The position numbers were made by a program, and so were the translations under genes. This document shows positions 20,163 to 24,124 of a DNA stretch of 24,124 nt, in pieces (positions within the stretch are counted from its first letter, which is position 1; the number at the start of each line of letters is the position of its first letter). The notes beneath the pieces were generated by a model. The model was not told the origin of the DNA. It saw only the letters and a list, made by a program, of their open reading frames with translations, and did not search any database. Origin of the DNA: Isohypsibius dastychi (Eukaryota; Tardigrada; Eutardigrada; Parachela; Isohypsibiidae); contig JAQIWT010000302.1 of the NCBI GenBank assembly GCA_034696485.1, positions 1 to 24,124 on the forward strand, written 5' to 3'.

Positions 20163-20764
20163 GATGCCAGACCGATAAAACCTGAATGAAAATGTTTGAC
20201 ACAGTTTTGTTGAATTCACGGAGCAAAGAGCATCGGTATGTAAGGAAGGGCGATTTCGGCAGATGTTCCCAGAAAAGTGCTGATGTCTTGCACTTGAACC
20301 ACTTGTATTTTGGAGGACTTGACGAGTGGAAGCAGTGCGCATAACTTCCTCGGAATCGTGCCATGATTTATGCTTCCGTAATTGTTACTCTTTTGTGTGG
20401 CAAGCCGGAAAAATAAATCGTCGTGTTGCCGGTGATTAGCAAACTGGTCTTTCTCAAGTGCCACATGTTTATTTCTTCGCATAAATTAACACTTGCTCTG
20501 ATATTGCAACTTTTCAACAGCACCAATTTGAAAGGTGTGGATGACTGTACACTTCAACGGCTGTTTCACACCGGTTTTTATGAATCTTGGTTCACGGATG
20601 TCCGGTTCATGTCGAAATCTATTGTTGTGAGCGAATCTTTATGATTCCACACAGTAAGTCTTCTCCCGAGAACGGTATTCAAGCTGAGCATCTCCCAGCT
20701 GTCTTCGGAAGAATACAGTGTTGTTTAAATTAGATCACAATATTAAGTTCATGGTTTCGTTGAT

Positions 20765-20826
20765 CTGTCGAAGAAAATTCAGGAAGTCCTGTCGAAGAAT
20801 GCAGGACGGTCCTGAATTCTTCCTGG
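20765..20826. repeat. Small cluster of direct and inverted repeats
   Basis: An 11-bp direct repeat (CTGTCGAAGAA) occurs at 20765-20775 and 20789-20799. CAGGACGGTCCTG at 20802-20814 is a 6-bp palindrome around one base. GAAGAAAATTCAGGA at 20770-20784 pairs with TCCTGAATTCTTCC at 20811-20824. The block could fold as a hairpin or be a repeat fragment. Confidence 0.5.
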
Positions 20827-21027
20827 TTCACTCATCTAGCTCGTGAGCTCTGTTGAACGAGAGGCAATCATGTAATGTTTTGTAATGATATTTGAAGCTT
20901 ATTACGTTTTTCTTGTCATTCATCTTGGGGCAGTCATTGTGGACATGTAACCAACCTTGACTGAAATGGCGGAATGTTTGGCGGTGGAACCTTGCTATTT
21001 CGAGTTTCAATTGATCTGCGGTGCTCC

Positions 21028-21059
21028 ACCACCTTGGTTCTCTACCACCTTGGTTCTCT
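21028..21059. repeat. Exact 16-bp tandem duplication
   Basis: ACCACCTTGGTTCTCT is present twice back to back (21028-21043 and 21044-21059). It is probably a simple local duplication. Confidence 0.8.
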
Positions 21060-21636
21060 GTTTTCAGTACTTCCCAACCTTTCGAGTCTTCAATCATTCA
21101 CGTTATTACGGGTGAAACCATGGGATTGTTTCGTTCATCCGCAGACCACATTCACTGTCTAGTGTAAGCGCAATCGCAACAGTCGGATGATCATCTCTGG
21201 AACGCGAACACCCAGCATAATGTTGCAGCGTCAGTCTCTTGCGGAAGTAAACGTTAATGTTTTGGATGTATCTGACTGTATCTTGCAGTTTATTTTTCAC
21301 GACATTACCCAATATTCGACGAGAAAAAGTGCCTTAAGAAAAAAGCACTTGCGGGAAAATCAAACGTCCTAAAGTATGAAGGATATAGTAAAACGGGAGA
21401 CTAGGAGCCATCTGACAATTCGCAGGTGACGTGGCAATTAAAACATTGCTGTGCACCAATTGCCGAAACAAATCAGGGACGCTCTGTCAGAAGGAAAGGG
21501 GCTTTAGAACCAACAGTAACAAAAATCGCAATACTGCAAGATGTAAGAACTGTGGATAATAAGTGCGGCAGGGGATTATAATCGGCGGTGCGTACGCAAC
21601 AAGGTTACGGGAAGCTGAAAGTCTTTCGAAAGGTCA

Positions 21637-22157
21637 TCAGCTAAAACTGACGGCGTTTAAGATGGAAAGATTGCATTTCGCATCGCTAGCACATCCACCT
21701 GAAAGGTCATGATTAGTTACCCTTTTTTGTAAAAAAAAGAAAGGAAAGTGCATACTTTCATCGCAGCAAAACCCGTCGGTTCCACAGATGCTTTTACCAT
21801 TGGTGCCACAAGGTACTCCCTCATTTTTGCACGGGCTGCGGATATAATTCTCCTTTCCGCAAACCGAAGCCTCGGAGGATGAAATAATGCAACCAAATTC
21901 GCCACAGCAGATGCTCGGGCTGAAACAGCGACCTTTTCCACCGGGACCGCAGGCCATACACTGAAGACAGTTTCGTGGAATCAGAGTTTTCAGATTTTTG
22001 GTGAAATGCACTGTACCTGGCGTCTGTATGCTTGAGTTGGGTAACTGAAAGCTGACCGTTTACCTCCAGGTGGGCAGTTTGTGACGAAACAAGCCAATGT
22101 TGAATGGATGACCACCATCAAAAGAGTAAAAGACAGAACAAGGCTTTGGTTGGCCAT
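21637..22157 (-). CDS. Vasopressin/oxytocin-type neuropeptide precursor with neurophysin
   Basis: Three minus-strand exons, 22157-22017, 21960-21756 and 21698-21637, join in frame to 135 residues. The signal peptide is residues 1-22. The mature hormone is CFVTNCPPG (23-31), followed by Gly32 for C-terminal amidation and the dibasic cleavage site Lys33-Arg34; Cys1 and Cys6 form the family's ring. A 13-residue spacer leads to neurophysin, beginning CMACGPGGKGRCFSPSICCG, with all 14 conserved cysteines, the last two in exon 3. The peptide acts through G-protein-coupled receptors after release from neurosecretory cells. The two introns fall just before the neurophysin core and inside its CCDES segment, the same places as in vertebrate vasopressin and oxytocin genes. 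There is no C-terminal copeptin-like extension. The nonapeptide resembles arthropod inotocin/vasopressin-like peptides and not nematode nematocin. Confidence 0.95.
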
Positions 22158-22259
22158 TTTGATTTTCGGATGAAAAACAGAAAACTGAAGCTTTTCGGAT
22201 GACTTGGAAAAGCAGCAGGTTTGAACAGATGGGTTAATTTTCACGTTACTGATGATTTC

Positions 22260-22267
22260 TTTATATA
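22260..22267 (-). promoter_or_regulatory. TATA box of the vasopressin-like gene
   Basis: Minus strand reads TATATAAA at 22267-22260, about 103 bp upstream of the start codon. It implies transcription start near 22230 and a leader of about 75 nt. The match is strong and the position suitable. Confidence 0.6.
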
Positions 22268-24124
22268 GAGTGACAAGATGTGGGGGTGGTGATGGGAACG
22301 AATGAAAAAGTGCAAATGTTGTTTCTACGGATGATCTGTTCAAGAAAACACGGGATATATGTGGGAACTCTGCAAGGACCTGCGTTGGTACCTGCGTCAA
22401 CGTTGGGCAAATTGCCCTGCTAACTCTTGCCAAAAGAAGACAGTCACGAAATCACGAGAAAACAGTGTGAGCATTTTAAGATCTTTTCTGAGGAGAATTA
22501 GCTTCGCAGGTCAAACGCACGATGCTATAACGAGCGGAGAGCAGTGACCATTTGGGCACGATGAGATAACAGTCCGTGTGAAGAAACCATCCTCTCCAGA
22601 GTGAAATTGCTACCCAAGGAGCGAATTCTTTCGAGAAGAGGAATCTTCGTGTTTTGAATCAGAGTGCTCGATCTTATGGATGAAGAAACATTTCGAAAAT
22701 ACTTGTCCCTTGTCAGATTGTCCAGCGAGTTCAGAAAGCAAATCGGTTGAGCATACGTGATTCACTCATTGTTATAAGTTCACTCGAACTCTGTTCATGT
22801 TCACCGAAAGACAACATTACTGGTAGCTGTTTGGGCAAACATAGCTCCTTGGGACTGGGATCTCAGATGTCCACCGATCGTCTGTTTGTGATGAATCTCG
22901 CAAACGCTTTTCTCGTTACAAACTCACATGTGCCGTTTTTACTGCGATAACATGGTGCAACAAATTTGAACTGACTATTGGTTTCAACTTCGCAAGCAAA
23001 AGGTCAAGTCGTGGCTGTCTAGCTTCCTAGATAGAGATTCAGAAGCATTCTAACTCCCGATCGTATCGAGAATACCAATGCATGTAGGCGATATTTTCGG
23101 TCTACATAGCTAAACAGCTGCTGGTATAGGATTGACAGAAAGTTCAGTTCTACGTTTCATTCAGGCAGTCTCGATATAACCATAACCGTAGTTACAGTAC
23201 TGTACTACGCAGTGTGTTGTCCAAGAACTATAAGAAACTACACAAACTATCGATTAGAGGATCGAAGCAACATCTTGAGAGAATAGTCCTGTCCATCAGC
23301 TGGAGCAGAATGACTAATGTGCCCAAACTCTTTTGCTCCCTGATAAACTAGAGCCCCGTAATTTCACGCGTCATTAATCAAGCTGAACATTTCTCAAAAT
23401 CTGATTCCTGAAACTTTCAGGTCATCATCGGTTGCTCCAGATCAATCGGAGCCTCACAAAGTTCAACATAAATTAAGAGCAGCCAGTTATCTTTGCATAA
23501 TGTCGGATCTATCAGTTTTCCCTGGGTCCAACATAACGAGACTACATACAGTATAGTTGTTCTATTTTTAATCCCGGCCAGACGCGATGACCTCGACGAT
23601 AGTTGGCATCCATTAATATTTTTATCCGCGACTCACTCACTCAGCTCGCTCGTCAAATACTGTACTGTAACTCTCTTCTACAAAGTGCGACTGACCGAGG
23701 TAAAAAAAGTGTCACGACTCAGCAATATCACGTCCCCATCAAAAAAAGCACCTCGGTGTTTCCGGCACCCAGCAATTAGACCGTTCTGCTATTTTTAGTT
23801 TGTCCAAAAACAAACGCTTGTTTGTTTGGTTTACGATGAACGAGATAGATAGGGGTGCAGTCTACCATCCAGCCACGTGCTGCTGAAAGGAGCAACTTTT
23901 CAGTTGTCCGAAAAAGTTATTGATCCCAACTTGCGCCAGCTGGAGTACATTCCATCTAATTTCCGAAACTTTCCTCTTTCCCTGAATGCAAATTGTATCT
24001 CTCTCAACTCTTGAGTAAATCGATCGCCGGAACAACATTCTTTCCTGGGAGAGCAACCTATCCACAAAAAGAAGGCCAAGTTGCCTTTTGGGTTTTATGG
24101 AGCACACAGAGCTCCACGCTTCAT
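22268..24124. other. Gene-free right end
   Basis: About 1.85 kb without a recognisable gene. Open frames on both strands (for example 23493-23798 plus and 24107-23862 minus) are short and have no motif. The 12-bp palindrome TACAGTACTGTA lies at 23193-23204 and the related TACTGTACTGTA at 23658-23669. The stretch is upstream of the hormone gene and may contain its distal regulatory DNA. Confidence 0.4.

Larger units (their letters stand above)
20163..21636. other. Intergenic region between the astacin-like gene and the hormone gene
   Basis: About 1.5 kb with no assignable gene. It includes the astacin-like promoter and the hormone 3' UTR. A minus-strand frame at 21097-20828 (89 codons) and a plus-strand frame at 20423-20644 have no motifs. 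Two local repeats are listed separately. Confidence 0.4.

Noticed and set aside
1-24124. Bacterial systems, CRISPR arrays, prophage or operons
   Set aside because: All genes are split by GT-AG introns and belong to animal families; no regularly spaced repeats or prokaryotic gene order are seen.

Overview
The window is animal nuclear DNA, compact and intron-rich. Eight protein-coding genes and one truncated gene copy could be rebuilt exon by exon by following GT-AG boundaries, reading phase and family motifs on both strands. Introns are mostly about 40-90 bp, with a few of 200-360 bp, and neighbouring genes are often less than 1.5 kb apart. The vasopressin/oxytocin-type precursor (nonapeptide CFVTNCPPG) is of the arthropod-like type, not the divergent nematode type. 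Together with the gene density, short introns and a divergent intracellular lipid-binding protein, this suggests a small-genome ecdysozoan. A tardigrade is my best guess, as inference only. I saw no bacterial operons, tRNA, rRNA or CRISPR.

Layout. 32-1276 (+): 3' part of a natriuretic-peptide-receptor-like gene, with ligand-binding domain, one membrane helix and a short tail. 2299-4828 (+): a complete tandem paralogue (554 aa) with the same exon lengths; neither has kinase-homology or cyclase domains. 5528-7616 (+): F-box/WD40 protein of the FBXW4 type (445 aa). 7985-8205 (-): remnants of the last two exons of a CRISP gene. 9098-10251 (-): an intact CAP/CRISP secreted protein (278 aa). 11512-11665: a TA-flanked foldback element. 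12004-13495 (-): serine-hydrolase-like alpha/beta hydrolase (SERHL/kraken type, about 311 aa). 14050-14724 (+): fatty-acid-binding-protein-like protein (160 aa). 15278-17256 (+): complete microsomal cytochrome P450 (501 aa). 17467-18291 (-): helical orphan protein (219 aa), convergent with the P450. 18875-20162 (-): astacin-fold secreted protein in which every zinc-binding histidine is replaced. 21637-22157 (-): vasopressin/oxytocin-neurophysin precursor (135 aa). 22268-24124: no recognised gene.

The genes do not form one pathway. Shared themes are secretion and signalling (two receptors, a neurohypophysial hormone, CRISP, dead astacin) and lipid or small-molecule handling (P450, FABP-like, hydrolase). 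The most notable items are the catalytically dead astacin, the tandem cyclase-less receptors with a shared cytoplasmic motif, the neurohypophysial precursor with vertebrate-like intron positions, and the CRISP pseudogene beside its intact relative.
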